Assembly (NCBI GenBank): GCA_964620045.1
Contig: CAZUJL010000012.1
Location: 62,001-126,000 of the forward strand
DNA: 64,000 nt
Direction: 5' to 3'
Origin: VFKU01 sp964620045
GTDB taxonomy: Bacteria; Hydrogenedentota; Hydrogenedentia; Hydrogenedentales; GCA-2746185
In this document: piece after piece, positions 45,685-54,323 of the stretch
Position numbering within the stretch: the first letter of the stretch is position 1
How the letters are laid out: the number at the start of each line of letters is the position of its first letter
Translations under genes and position numbers: made by a program
The notes under the pieces: generated by a model
What the model saw: only the letters and a program-made list of their open reading frames with translations
Database searches by the model: none
What the model was told of the DNA's origin: nothing

Positions 45685-46806
45685 ATGAGTTATCCCACAC
45701 GGTTCAGTCTGGCGCTTGCTGCGGCGACGTTTATCGTCATGGCATTCATCGCCGCCACGCCGCGCGTGCTGCGCAATATCCACGCGGCCGCGATCGTTGT
45801 GCCTGAACCACGCCCGATCCAGCTCGACCTGCGCGATTTGGAACCGCTGCCGCCGCTGCAACAAGAAAAACCAGAGCCGCCGAAACGTCTGATCGATGCC
45901 GGTGCCGCCGCCGAAGCGCCCGTGCGCGACACGGACCTGATCTCCAGCGAGAATACGCAGGCGCAGGACATGTCGGACGCGCAAGGCGACGAGGCGCGTC
46001 CCGCGGCCGACCAAGTCGACGATTTCGATCAGCTCGGCGCATCGGCCACACCGCCCGCGCCTCAGCCGACGCCGGAGCAGCCCGCCGCACAGCCTGCCCC
46101 GGAAACTCCGCCGGCCGAAACAGCCGAGAAGCAGCCGTCACAAACCGAGCCCGTGCCGCCGGCAGAAAAAACGCCCAGTCCCGCGCCGCAAACCGACGCC
46201 ACGGGTGTGCCGACTGCGGATCAGCCGGCCAAGCAGCCGCCCGCGCCCGATGCGAAGCCCGTCGATGCGAAGGCGGAGATGGCGCAGGCGAAAGCCCCAC
46301 CGCAGGAAAAGCCAAAGCAGGAAGAACCGAAATCCGAGACCAAGCCCGCGGAACGTTTCCAGGTTGCCGCCGCGCAGCCACAAGAAGCGCAGCCGCCCAC
46401 ACCGCCGCAGCAGCGGCAAGTGCAGACTCAGGAGCTGCGTGCGAGCAAGGGGCGCGAGGGTGGCGGCGCGACGAACTCCGGCTTCACCAGTTTCGAAGCG
46501 AACAAGCACGAGCTGGGTGCCTACATGCTGAAGGTGCGCAACGCGGTCGAGCGCGAATGGCGCACTGCGCTGCACCTGCGATATTCGGGCGTGTCGCGCA
46601 CGGACGCGACGATTAAGTGCAGTATTCGGCCCGACGGCACGATCGAGTTTGTGGAAATCGTCGATGCGGGCTCGTCGCTAACCTATGCGGTGCTCTGCCG
46701 CGAGGCGATCGAAAAAGCGGGACCCTTCGAACCGTTTCCCTTCGACGTCCCCGAGATTTACCGGAACGAGAACCTCGAAATTAACTGGAAGTTCTCGTAC
46801 ATGTAG
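45685..46806 (+). CDS. TonB/TolA-like envelope-spanning protein
   Basis: 373 residues in the layout of a TonB-type energy transducer: one N-terminal helix (FSLALAAATFIVMAFIAATP), about 230 residues rich in Pro, Ala, Glu, Lys and Gln that would span the periplasm, and a compact C-terminal domain (YMLKVRNAVEREWRTALHLRY, IKCSIRPDGTIEFVEIVDAGSS) like TonB/TolA ends. The partner ExbB/ExbD proteins are not nearby. The TAG stop shares its G with the first base of the nested repeat element copy B. Confidence 0.82.
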   Translation: MSYPTRFSLALAAATFIVMAFIAATPRVLRNIHAAAIVVPEPRPIQLDLRDLEPLPPLQQEKPEPPKRLIDAGAAAEAPVRDTDLISSENTQAQDMSDAQGDEARPAADQVDDFDQLGASATPPAPQPTPEQPAAQPAPETPPAETAEKQPSQTEPVPPAEKTPSPAPQTDATGVPTADQPAKQPPAPDAKPVDAKAEMAQAKAPPQEKPKQEEPKSETKPAERFQVAAAQPQEAQPPTPPQQRQVQTQELRASKGREGGGATNSGFTSFEANKHELGAYMLKVRNAVEREWRTALHLRYSGVSRTDATIKCSIRPDGTIEFVEIVDAGSSLTYAVLCREAIEKAGPFEPFPFDVPEIYRNENLEINWKFSYM

Positions 46807-47035
46807 GGGACTGACTGCGAATTCTCGCGTCAGTGATCGTCCGCGAATCTTTCCAGCCGTCGTTAGGTTGATGGACTTCGTGCCCACCTGAAACTAATTC
46901 GTAGTCTGTCCCGGCCGTCCAAAACAGGGGACAGACTACGAATTCCAAGATACGCTCGATCCGATTGGATCACGATTTGCCCCCGGTGATCTCGTTAGGG
47001 CTGTTCCGCCTGATGGGAATTCGTAGTCAGTCCCC
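46806..47035. repeat. Nested inverted-repeat element, copy B (230 bp)
   Basis: Same design as copy A (37812-38047). The outer pair is GGGGACTGACTGCGAA (46806-46821) with TTCGTAGTCAGTCCCC (47020-47035). The inner pair is TTCGTAGTCTGTCCC (46898-46912) with GGGGACAGACTACGAA (46927-46942). Spacers are 76, 14 and 77 bases. The single difference in the outer pair would be a G-U pair in RNA. Both flanking genes end in it: the plus-strand TAG uses its first base, and the minus-strand TGA at 47027-47029 is inside it. Confidence 0.88.
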
Positions 47036-48106
47036 GGACACCGGCGGCCCCAGAAATACAAAGCGCACCGTGTCGCCGTGCACGCGGTATCCGTAGTGGG
47101 GGACGGGCCACTGATTCACGATCAGATTCAGCGCCGTCTCGAGTTTTAGATTCGTGATTACAGCCGGGTTCACGGGGAGTTGCTGCGAGCGTGCATCGGC
47201 TTCGAAATGCAGCCCGGTTTGTTTTGCGAGTTCGGCCAAGGCTTGCGACAGCGGGATCGCGCGCGAGTATCCCGAAAGTCGGCCTGCCTCGTCCGGGATC
47301 GAGGGCAAATGAATCGTCACCCGGCGATCCAGCACTTCGGAGCGCGTTTCGCCCGCCGCGAGCACCAGCGGCTGCTGGCGCAGCGGACGCCCCGCCGAAT
47401 ACAGCAGCACCTGCTCCGAATCGCCCAGCACGCGCAGCGATTGTTCCGCCACGCGCGCGGACTTCAACAGCGCATCGACCGCTTCGCCCACGGTGACGTC
47501 GGTGAGATGGACCTCGCCGCAGCGCGCATCGGCCACGACGTTGTCCGCCACGATGGTGGTCTTCAGCGTGTGACTTAGCAACGCGAACGCCGACACGATC
47601 GGCGTATCGAGATCGAAATGCAGCGACGTCTTGCGCGCGGCGAGTGTCGGGTCGAGCTGTCCGGCGACGGTCGTTTGCGTGAGCGCTTCATATCCCGGCG
47701 GGAACAGGAAGTCGTAGGCAGGCAGGCGATCGACCCGCAGGCCGGCGTCGGTCGCGATTAAATCCACCCACTCTTGCGACGAATGCTTGTCCTTGTACGG
47801 TCCCGACCGCATGGTTTCGAGGCCGTTCATCAGCACTATGTTTCGGCCCGAAGCGGTGTTCAGTTCGCGCACAAGCAACGCGACTGAGGTATTCGGCGCG
47901 ATGAATTGCACGTCCGCGCCCGCCGCCGGCAACTGCTTCTTTTGCTCGCCACGGTTTGTCTCGCGTGGCTTCTCGACGCGCGGCGTTTCGGTGCGCGATG
48001 ACGAACCGGGGGGTTGCGCAGCGACACTCCCGCTGGAGAGGAACGCAATCACCGGCAATAAAAGTAGAAGCATGCCGCGATATCGGTATCGGGTGAGCGT
48101 ATTCAT
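47027..48106 (-). CDS. Secreted protein with STN/secretin-N-like repeats
   Basis: 359 residues with a signal peptide (LLLLLPVIAFLSSGSVAAQ) and a Ser/Arg/Thr-rich linker. Three segments of about 80-90 residues then resemble the STN short N-terminal domain of secretins and TonB receptors: SVALLVRELNTASGRNIV, VSAFALLSHTLKTTIVADNV with TVGEAVDALLKSARV, and LSQALAELAKQTGLHFEADA with LETALNLIVNQW. The outer-membrane barrel that usually follows is absent. It starts on the stop of the zinc-ribbon gene (TAATG) and its own stop is supplied by the repeat element. Confidence 0.75.
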   Translation of the reverse strand: MNTLTRYRYRGMLLLLLPVIAFLSSGSVAAQPPGSSSRTETPRVEKPRETNRGEQKKQLPAAGADVQFIAPNTSVALLVRELNTASGRNIVLMNGLETMRSGPYKDKHSSQEWVDLIATDAGLRVDRLPAYDFLFPPGYEALTQTTVAGQLDPTLAARKTSLHFDLDTPIVSAFALLSHTLKTTIVADNVVADARCGEVHLTDVTVGEAVDALLKSARVAEQSLRVLGDSEQVLLYSAGRPLRQQPLVLAAGETRSEVLDRRVTIHLPSIPDEAGRLSGYSRAIPLSQALAELAKQTGLHFEADARSQQLPVNPAVITNLKLETALNLIVNQWPVPHYGYRVHGDTVRFVFLGPPVSGD

Positions 48107-48684
48107 TAAAAATGTGCGAACTTTTCCATCGGTATTCGAAAACAGCGCGGACACCGCAGCGTATTCTCTGCCGTCCGGCCGCGACTCGCCTCCTGACAAC
48201 AAGTGAGACACGCGACCGCGCCGCAGTGGGAGCATACCAGTCCGTACTTGCCGTCGAGCTTCGGCACTTTCGCCCATGCGCCGTCGTAGGCCCCGCGCGG
48301 CCATGGGGGAGACTTGAGCGGTGCGCGGCACTGGTTGCAGGTGTTCGCCCGCGCCGTCGCGCTCACCGCGTTCGTCACCAAAAACGTCGCCGGCGCGGTA
48401 TCGACCGCGAACACGTGCGACGATGAGCATTTCGGGCACTCGATTTCTCCCAGCGGACGCCCGTAGGCCTCCGGACATTCCCGCACCACGAATCCGGCTT
48501 CTTGCGGGTCCACGCCGTTCAGATCGATCACGGCGGATTCCAGCGTGTGCTGGCAGACCGGACAGGTGAACCGGATCTTCTGTTGGCGCGGATTGCGCAC
48601 CAGCCGGGGCGTGAGCACGGCAAGCACGCCGATCGCGAACACCGCCACCGAAATCGGCAGGATGAACGGAGTCCAGTCGTTCAT
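48106..48684 (-). CDS. Membrane-anchored zinc-ribbon protein
   Basis: 192 residues: one N-terminal helix (FILPISVAVFAIGVLAVLTP) and then six cysteine pairs (CPVC, CPKC, CNQC, CSHC, CLTCC, CPRC) in a soluble domain, so several zinc ribbons or rubredoxin-like knuckles are likely. No family is recognised. It is followed at once by the STN-like protein and is divergent from the gene at 48762. Confidence 0.78.
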   Translation of the reverse strand: MNDWTPFILPISVAVFAIGVLAVLTPRLVRNPRQQKIRFTCPVCQHTLESAVIDLNGVDPQEAGFVVRECPEAYGRPLGEIECPKCSSSHVFAVDTAPATFLVTNAVSATARANTCNQCRAPLKSPPWPRGAYDGAWAKVPKLDGKYGLVCSHCGAVACLTCCQEASRGRTAENTLRCPRCFRIPMEKFAHF

Positions 48685-48748
48685 CGTGGTTCCCCTTGGG
48701 TTGCTGTATCCCCCGGCCGCGCTGCTGGTTCCGCGGCAACGGTCACAT

Positions 48749-48754
48749 TATACT
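48749..48754 (+). promoter_or_regulatory. -10 element of the gene at 48762 (leaderless type)
   Basis: TATACT ends seven bases before the ATG. The -35 region is poor. Confidence 0.4.
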
Positions 48755-48761
48755 GCCCGGC

Positions 48762-49358
48762 ATGTTGCTGATCGTCGTCGCGGCCTCCGTGTTCCTGGCG
48801 CAATCGCCCGATACCTCCTCGCTTCAGCCATACCTGATGCACAAAATCGGCGCTATCGAGCCGGAGCGCGTGCTGGCGAACCCGGACGACGTGAATCAGA
48901 TTTCCTTCGACGTGCTGCACGATGAACCGTGGACGCGCCAGGAACGGTGGGAGACGATTCAGCGGATCACCCTGCGCCGGGAAGAGGGTATGGAACACGA
49001 CGAGCCGGCTTTGCGCGAGAATTGGCTCAACACGGAATGGCCCCGGCACGGCGGCGTGCAGATCACCAAGAAATCCGGCGAGCGGATCTGGGTGCTAAAG
49101 GACGAACAAGCATGGGCCGACAAGGCGCAGGCCATGGCGCGCAAGGCCTATGCGGCGCCGGCCGAGCCGGCCGCGGAGCCGGAGTTGCCAAGAGAATCGA
49201 GTTCGACGGGGCCCGGCGCTGCGCAAATGTGGGCGCCGCACGTGGGCGTGATCGCGGGTGCCGTGGTGCTGATCGCGGTCGTGTTTTTCCTGGTGCTCAG
49301 GCAACCGGAGCAGTGGGCGTCGGTGAATTCCGGAAACCAAGCACCTCGTAGGCGTTGA
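48762..49358 (+). CDS. Hypothetical protein with two membrane segments
   Basis: 198 residues: a hydrophobic start (LLIVVAASVFLAQ), a charged middle domain with many Glu/Arg/Trp, and a C-terminal helix (VGVIAGAVVLIAVVFFLVL). No family is recognised. The start at 48762 fits a -10 element just upstream. Its last 62 bases overlap the end of the convergent cyclase gene, an unusually long overlap; one of the two ends may be misjudged. Confidence 0.65.
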   Translation: MLLIVVAASVFLAQSPDTSSLQPYLMHKIGAIEPERVLANPDDVNQISFDVLHDEPWTRQERWETIQRITLRREEGMEHDEPALRENWLNTEWPRHGGVQITKKSGERIWVLKDEQAWADKAQAMARKAYAAPAEPAAEPELPRESSSTGPGAAQMWAPHVGVIAGAVVLIAVVFFLVLRQPEQWASVNSGNQAPRRR

Positions 49359-50976
49359 CCTGTTCGGTCTTGCCTTTGAGCACCGGTGTGCCCGCCGACC
49401 GCACCTCAACCAAATCCCGAATCTGTGTATAGGTCGCTTCGCCGATGATTACTTTTCCGGCCGGCGCGATGGAGCACAGGCGCGACGCGATATTCACGTG
49501 ATCGCCGATCACGGTGAAGTCCATTCGTTTCGGCGAGCCGATATATCCCGTGAAGACTTCGCCTGTGTTAATTCCAATGCCGATTTCGAAGGCGGGCAGT
49601 CCGCGCTGGACGCGTGAGGCGTTCAGCTCCTGATTACGCGCCTGCATGGCGAGTCCCGCTCGTACCGCCTGCACTGCGTCGCTGCCCTGCGTCACCGGCG
49701 CGCCGAACAGGCCCATCACGGAATCACCAATGTATTTATCCAACGTGCCGCGGTGCTCGAAAATCGTCTCGGTCATGCTCGCGAAGTATTCGTTCAACAG
49801 TTCCACGAGCCGATCGGGTGTGAGGCCTTCGGAAAGCGGCGTGAATCCGCGGACGTCGCAAAACAGTATCGTGACCGGCCGTTTCTGGCCGCCGAGCTGC
49901 ACTTCCGCCTTCTCGTTCATCAACAATTCGACGATGGCGGGGGAGAGGAACCGGCTCAGGTTCGCGCGGCGTTTTTCGGTTTCCAGCATGCGCTGATACA
50001 GGCGCACGTTTTCGATCGCCATCGCCGACTGGTTCGCCATCGCTTGCAACAGTTCGAGGTCTTCCTCGGTGAACACGATGTCCGGCCGTCGCGCGTCGAC
50101 GTACAACGATCCGATGATTCGGCTCTCAATCTGCAGTGGCACGCACATCGCCGCGAGAATGCGCTGGCGGATGATGCTCTCGCGCTGGCCGAATTTGGAG
50201 TCGCTCTCCGAACCCGACATCAGCACGGGTTCGCCCTCGATGGCCGCGCGCTGCGCGATGCCCATGCTCGGCGAGCTGGTCTTGATTTCCTGGCCCATTT
50301 CGCGCGCGAGGCGCACGATCAACTGATCGGTACCTTCTTCCTTGAGCATCAGGAAGCCGCGCTCGGCTTTCATTTCCGAAAGTGCCAGATCGAGCACTTG
50401 CGAAATGCGTTTGTCGAGGTCGAAATCCGACGCGATGATCTGCGAAGCCTTGTAGATCGCATTTAGCCGGCGAAATGCGTGGCGCATCCTCGTGTCCTGC
50501 ACGAGTGGAGGTATGGCGGCCTCCGGCGCCGGCGTGGCCGTCGCGGCGGCGGGCGATTTTCCTGTCGAGGAGGAGCGCGTGCCGATCATCGTCATCTGCG
50601 CGGTCATGTTTTCCATGTCCGCCGCGATCTTGCGCACTTCAATCTTTAGCGACGAGTCGCGCTTGCGCTTTTCGAGCATCTCGGGCGAGTCGTCTTTGAA
50701 CACGATCCGGCACCGGCTGCCGAGCATGACTTCGTCACCGTCGCCCAGCAGACGCTGCATGACCCGCTGCCGGTTCACGTAGGTGCCGTTCATGCTCTTG
50801 AGGTCGTGCAGGATGGTCTTGTCGTCGCGCAGCTCGATTTTGGCGTGGTAGCGCGAGACTTCGTCCGCTACGAGCACGACTTTATTGTCTTCTGCGCGGC
50901 CAAGCGTGGTCTCCGGCTCGATGACATCAACGGTCATCGGCGGGATACCCGGCTGCTCAATTACGATTTGCGGCAT
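49297..50976 (-). CDS. FHA-GAF-class III adenylate/guanylate cyclase
   Basis: A 559-residue signalling enzyme. Residues 10-95 are an FHA phosphothreonine-binding domain (TTLGRAEDN, VSRYHAKIEL, NGTYVN). Residues about 175-335 are a GAF sensor (AIYKASQIIASDFDLD, CVPLQIESRIIGSLYVD). The rest is the class III cyclase domain: metal Asp in LFCDVRGFT and GDSVMGLFGAP, and DFTVIGDHVNIASRL with the catalytic Asn/Arg. All key positions look intact, so cAMP (less likely cGMP) synthesis is expected in the cytoplasm. It lies divergent from rsmA, with a long convergent overlap with the neighbour at its 3' end. Confidence 0.92.
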   Translation of the reverse strand: MPQIVIEQPGIPPMTVDVIEPETTLGRAEDNKVVLVADEVSRYHAKIELRDDKTILHDLKSMNGTYVNRQRVMQRLLGDGDEVMLGSRCRIVFKDDSPEMLEKRKRDSSLKIEVRKIAADMENMTAQMTMIGTRSSSTGKSPAAATATPAPEAAIPPLVQDTRMRHAFRRLNAIYKASQIIASDFDLDKRISQVLDLALSEMKAERGFLMLKEEGTDQLIVRLAREMGQEIKTSSPSMGIAQRAAIEGEPVLMSGSESDSKFGQRESIIRQRILAAMCVPLQIESRIIGSLYVDARRPDIVFTEEDLELLQAMANQSAMAIENVRLYQRMLETEKRRANLSRFLSPAIVELLMNEKAEVQLGGQKRPVTILFCDVRGFTPLSEGLTPDRLVELLNEYFASMTETIFEHRGTLDKYIGDSVMGLFGAPVTQGSDAVQAVRAGLAMQARNQELNASRVQRGLPAFEIGIGINTGEVFTGYIGSPKRMDFTVIGDHVNIASRLCSIAPAGKVIIGEATYTQIRDLVEVRSAGTPVLKGKTEQVNAYEVLGFRNSPTPTAPVA

Positions 50977-51079
50977 GACGGCGAACGGCTCCGGCGCGAT
51001 GATATCAAAACTCGCTGGCCCGCAAGGAGTTGCGGCCCGTGTCCTTCAGCGCCTACCCTGTACCCATTGAGGGTTTTCC

Positions 51080-51958
51080 ATGGCACTGCGCGACCTTGTT
51101 GCTGAGTACAACATCACGTTCAAAAAGACGCTCGGGCAGAACCTGCTGCTCGACGAGAACATCAACCGCATCATGATCGACGCGGCCGCCCTCGGACCCG
51201 AGGACGACGTCGTCGAAGTCGGCGCGGGCCTCGGCGCGCTCACGGATCGCATCCGCCAGAGCGCGCGGCGCGTGCTGGCCATCGAAATTGATCGCGCGTT
51301 CATGCCTTGCCTGGAAACGCGCTTCAAGGAGTCGCCGAACGTAGTGCTGTTTCGTGGCGACGTGCTGAACCACGAAGTCGAAGACCTCGTGAACGAACAC
51401 CTCCCCAATCCAGGCACGCTCAAGATGGTCTCGAACCTTCCGTACTACATTACCTCGCCGATCCTGTTTCAGTTCTGGGAAACGCCGCTGTTCTTCGAGC
51501 GCTTCGTCGTCATGGTGCAGGAAGAGGTCGGCCTGCGCATGGTGGCGCCGGTCGGCTCGGCGGACTACGGCCGACTCACCATCGCCGCCCAGCTTTACGC
51601 CGAGGTCGACATCGTCCACAAGGTCCCGCGCACCTGCTTCACGCCGCGGCCGAAGGTGGACTCCTGCATCGTACGCCTGCGGAATCGCCGCGAGCCGCGG
51701 TACCCGGGCATCGAGACCAACTTTCTGCTCAATCTCGTCAGCCTGGCCTTCACGCAACGCCGCAAGACGATGCGGAATTCCGTCGTGAAGTCCGCCGCGC
51801 TGGGCATTTCGGCGGACGCCGTCCTCGCCGCCTTCACCGAGGCGCAGATCGACCCCGCGCGACGTCCGCAAACGCTTACGCTGGACGAATTCGCGGCGCT
51901 CGCGCGTGCCGTGCATGCGGCCGGCGGGCGCTTCCGCGAAGCGCAGTCCGGCGACTAG
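51080..51958 (+). CDS. rsmA: 16S rRNA dimethyladenosine transferase RsmA/KsgA
   Basis: 292 residues. It dimethylates two adenines near the 3' end of 16S rRNA. The SAM motif is DVVEVGAGLGALT, the start LGQNLLLDENI is typical, and the target-base motif NLPYYI is intact; FTQRRKTMRNS marks the C-terminal part. GAGGG lies six bases before the ATG. Confidence 0.97.
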   Translation: MALRDLVAEYNITFKKTLGQNLLLDENINRIMIDAAALGPEDDVVEVGAGLGALTDRIRQSARRVLAIEIDRAFMPCLETRFKESPNVVLFRGDVLNHEVEDLVNEHLPNPGTLKMVSNLPYYITSPILFQFWETPLFFERFVVMVQEEVGLRMVAPVGSADYGRLTIAAQLYAEVDIVHKVPRTCFTPRPKVDSCIVRLRNRREPRYPGIETNFLLNLVSLAFTQRRKTMRNSVVKSAALGISADAVLAAFTEAQIDPARRPQTLTLDEFAALARAVHAAGGRFREAQSGD

Positions 51959-51999
51959 GAATTTCACTCGTGCACACCGGAAAAATGCGCCCAAACTGG

Positions 52000-52028
52000 T
52001 TGATTTGTTTGCGCACCTCCACTACGAT
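52000..52028 (+). promoter_or_regulatory. Promoter of the ankyrin membrane protein gene (TTGATT-17-TACGAT)
   Basis: -35 TTGATT at 52000-52005, 17-base spacer, -10 TACGAT at 52023-52028, about 60 bases before the ATG at 52089. Confidence 0.55.
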
Positions 52029-52088
52029 GATGACTCCTCGGCGGAGGGAGGCGGCGTTGCCAACAACGCAGTGTGGCAACGAAATCCC

Positions 52089-53996
52089 ATGACGCAGCAC
52101 GACGATACTCGTCCCGAAGATCAGGTCAGCCGCGAAGCACAGAAGCTGCTCGCCGAATACTTCCGCATCCGCCGCGAATACAACAGCCTCGATCGCAACA
52201 ACCCCGCACACGCCGGCCGCCGTGGCCAACTTCGCGACCGCTATTTCGCGCTCGACCGCCGCTACACGCTGCTCATCCGCGCGCAGGCGGGTCTCGAAAA
52301 TGCCGATACCCCCAGCAAGCCGCGCTCGAAGGCGGATGTACTGTGGGAGGGCGCCTTTGCCGACGACGAACCCGCAGGCGATATCGCGCCGGTCGACGCG
52401 GAATGGATCGAAATGCACACGCCCGTCGAAGGGCGTGAGACCGATGAGGTGTTCGAAGAGGCCTTGCGCCAGCTTGGCGACACGCCCGGTTTTCAAGACG
52501 ACCTCGAAACCATTGTCGATGAACCGCCCGACGAGAGCGCGCTTGAGGCCGACGAAGGCGAAGAAGTATTTGTCGAAGTTGACGAAGACGAAACCCCGGT
52601 GTCGGAGGACGACCACGATACGCCGGAACCGGAGATGGCGAGTTCGCTGGGCGAATTGGACAGTCCGAATATGTCCGCCGTGAGCGCGTTGCGCGATATC
52701 GCTGCCGGACTCGTGGATGAAACGCCCCATACGCCGACAGATTTGCCGCCAGGCGTGATGACGCGCGCGTTGGAGCCATCGACACCGCCTGATTTGCCGC
52801 AGTTGCGCGTGCCCGATCCCTTGCCGCCGGCGCCGGGTGGAGGCGCACCGCAGGGTGTATCGCACGCGCGCGGCGACTTCGGCGCGCGCAAGCGTTCCGC
52901 GAAGACGGACGCGAAGGCGATCGTGTGTCCGTCCTGCGGCGAGACACTGCCGGCCGGCACGAAGAGTTGCACGAAGTGCCAAACGCCGCTGGGCGATACC
53001 ACGGACCCAGAAGCGGTCCGCCATGTGACGCAGACGGCACTGAGGCCACCGAAGACGTATGAGAAACCGGGCATCGGCCCGAAAGTCGCCATCACGTTCG
53101 GCTGGTTGATTGTCCTGGTCGGCGCGGTGTGGCTCATCCAGCGCGCGACGGCCTTCGAGCACGAGCGCGTGGCGCAGTGGCTCGAAGAAGCGGGCCTTGC
53201 GTCGCTCGGTGAACCGCAGGCCAGCACGATCCTCGGCGTATCGGTCGTGTTGCTCGGCATCACGATCGTGGGCATCGGCGTGTTCGCGGGGCGCTTCGTG
53301 CGGCTCGTGGTGCCCATCCACGAACTCGCGCGCTCCGGACGCATCGACACGATCGAGAAGCTGATCCTGCAAGGCGAAGACATCGACATGCGCGACGACC
53401 GCGGCTGCACGCCGCTGCACTTCGCCGTGGTCGCCGGCCAGCGCGAGGCCGTCGCGGTGCTCGTGGGCAACGGCGCGGACCCGAACTCCCACAACGATCG
53501 CGGCGACACGCCGCTGCACCTCGCCACGGCGAACCGCGACCACGCGCTGGTGCAATACCTCATCAGCAAGAACGCCGAAATCGAGGCCGTGAACGACAGT
53601 GGCTCCTGCCTGATGCACGTGGCCGCGTGGGTGGGCGATGTCGGCCTGCTGAAGCTGTATCTCGAAAAAGGCCTGAAGCTCGACGCGCGCACAAAGGTCG
53701 GTTTCACGCCGCTGCACTTCGCGGCGCAGGGCGGATTCCAGGACGCGACCGCGTTCCTGCTGGAGCATGGCGCGGACCCGGACGCGGCCAGCAACGTGGG
53801 CACGACGCCGCTGTTCGCCGCCGTGCGCAACGGGCATCTGCCGATTGTGGAACAGCTCGTCGAGGCGGGCGCGGACCTGAACGTGCGGCGCGGGCGCGAC
53901 TTCGAAAGCCCGCTGGGCCTTGCAACCACGCACAATCGCGTGGAGATTGTCGAATACCTGAAGGCGAAAGGCGCGCTGAATTCGGATCGTGCCTGA
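52089..53996 (+). CDS. Membrane protein with zinc ribbon and C-terminal ankyrin repeats
   Basis: 635 residues. The N-terminal 270 residues are hydrophilic and very acidic (residues 110-185). A four-cysteine zinc ribbon lies at 280-297 (CPSCG ... CTKC), and two membrane helices at about 332-350 and 380-400. From about 411 to the end there are six or so ankyrin repeats (DDRGCTPLHFAVVAGQRE, DRGDTPLHLATANRD, KVGFTPLHFAAQGG, NVGTTPLFAAVRNGH). It probably sits in the inner membrane with the repeats on one side as a binding scaffold. The ATG at 52089 is the first after a promoter at 52000-52028. Confidence 0.87.
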   Translation: MTQHDDTRPEDQVSREAQKLLAEYFRIRREYNSLDRNNPAHAGRRGQLRDRYFALDRRYTLLIRAQAGLENADTPSKPRSKADVLWEGAFADDEPAGDIAPVDAEWIEMHTPVEGRETDEVFEEALRQLGDTPGFQDDLETIVDEPPDESALEADEGEEVFVEVDEDETPVSEDDHDTPEPEMASSLGELDSPNMSAVSALRDIAAGLVDETPHTPTDLPPGVMTRALEPSTPPDLPQLRVPDPLPPAPGGGAPQGVSHARGDFGARKRSAKTDAKAIVCPSCGETLPAGTKSCTKCQTPLGDTTDPEAVRHVTQTALRPPKTYEKPGIGPKVAITFGWLIVLVGAVWLIQRATAFEHERVAQWLEEAGLASLGEPQASTILGVSVVLLGITIVGIGVFAGRFVRLVVPIHELARSGRIDTIEKLILQGEDIDMRDDRGCTPLHFAVVAGQREAVAVLVGNGADPNSHNDRGDTPLHLATANRDHALVQYLISKNAEIEAVNDSGSCLMHVAAWVGDVGLLKLYLEKGLKLDARTKVGFTPLHFAAQGGFQDATAFLLEHGADPDAASNVGTTPLFAAVRNGHLPIVEQLVEAGADLNVRRGRDFESPLGLATTHNRVEIVEYLKAKGALNSDRA

Positions 53997-54001
53997 CGCC
54001 T

Positions 54002-54030
54002 TTGGTTGCTTTTACTGGTTCCGATACAAT
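54002..54030 (+). promoter_or_regulatory. Promoter of the Trm112-like/transglutaminase-like pair (TTGGTT-17-TACAAT)
   Basis: -35 TTGGTT at 54002-54007, 17 bases, -10 TACAAT at 54025-54030, about 35 bases before the Trm112-like start. Confidence 0.55.
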
Positions 54031-54065
54031 GCGCGTATTCACCGTATGAAGGAGCGCCTCGCACC

Positions 54066-54323
54066 ATGGTCGATCAGGAACTGCTCGATATTCTCGTCTG
54101 CCCGGAGAACAAGTCCGCGGTGAAGCTGGTGGGGCAGGACGTGATCGATCGCATCAATGCGACGATCAAATCGGGCAATCTGAAAAATCGCGCGGGGGAG
54201 AAGGTCGAAGAAGCCATCGACGCCGGCCTGCTCCGCGCCGACGGTAAGTATCTGTATCCCATTCGCGACGACATCCCCATCATGCTCATCGACGAGGCGA
54301 TTCCGATGGAGAGCGTCGGATGA
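54066..54323 (+). CDS. Trm112-like protein
   Basis: 85 residues of the Trm112/YcaR type: LLDILVCPENKSAVKL at the start and RADGKYLYPIRDDIPIMLIDEAIP at the end. In yeast Trm112 activates methyltransferases; bacterial members are small partners of unclear role. Only one cysteine of the usual zinc set remains, so a zinc-free form is likely. Its ATG is preceded by a GAAGGAG at a rather long distance. It overlaps the next gene by four bases. Confidence 0.85.
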   Translation: MVDQELLDILVCPENKSAVKLVGQDVIDRINATIKSGNLKNRAGEKVEEAIDAGLLRADGKYLYPIRDDIPIMLIDEAIPMESVG

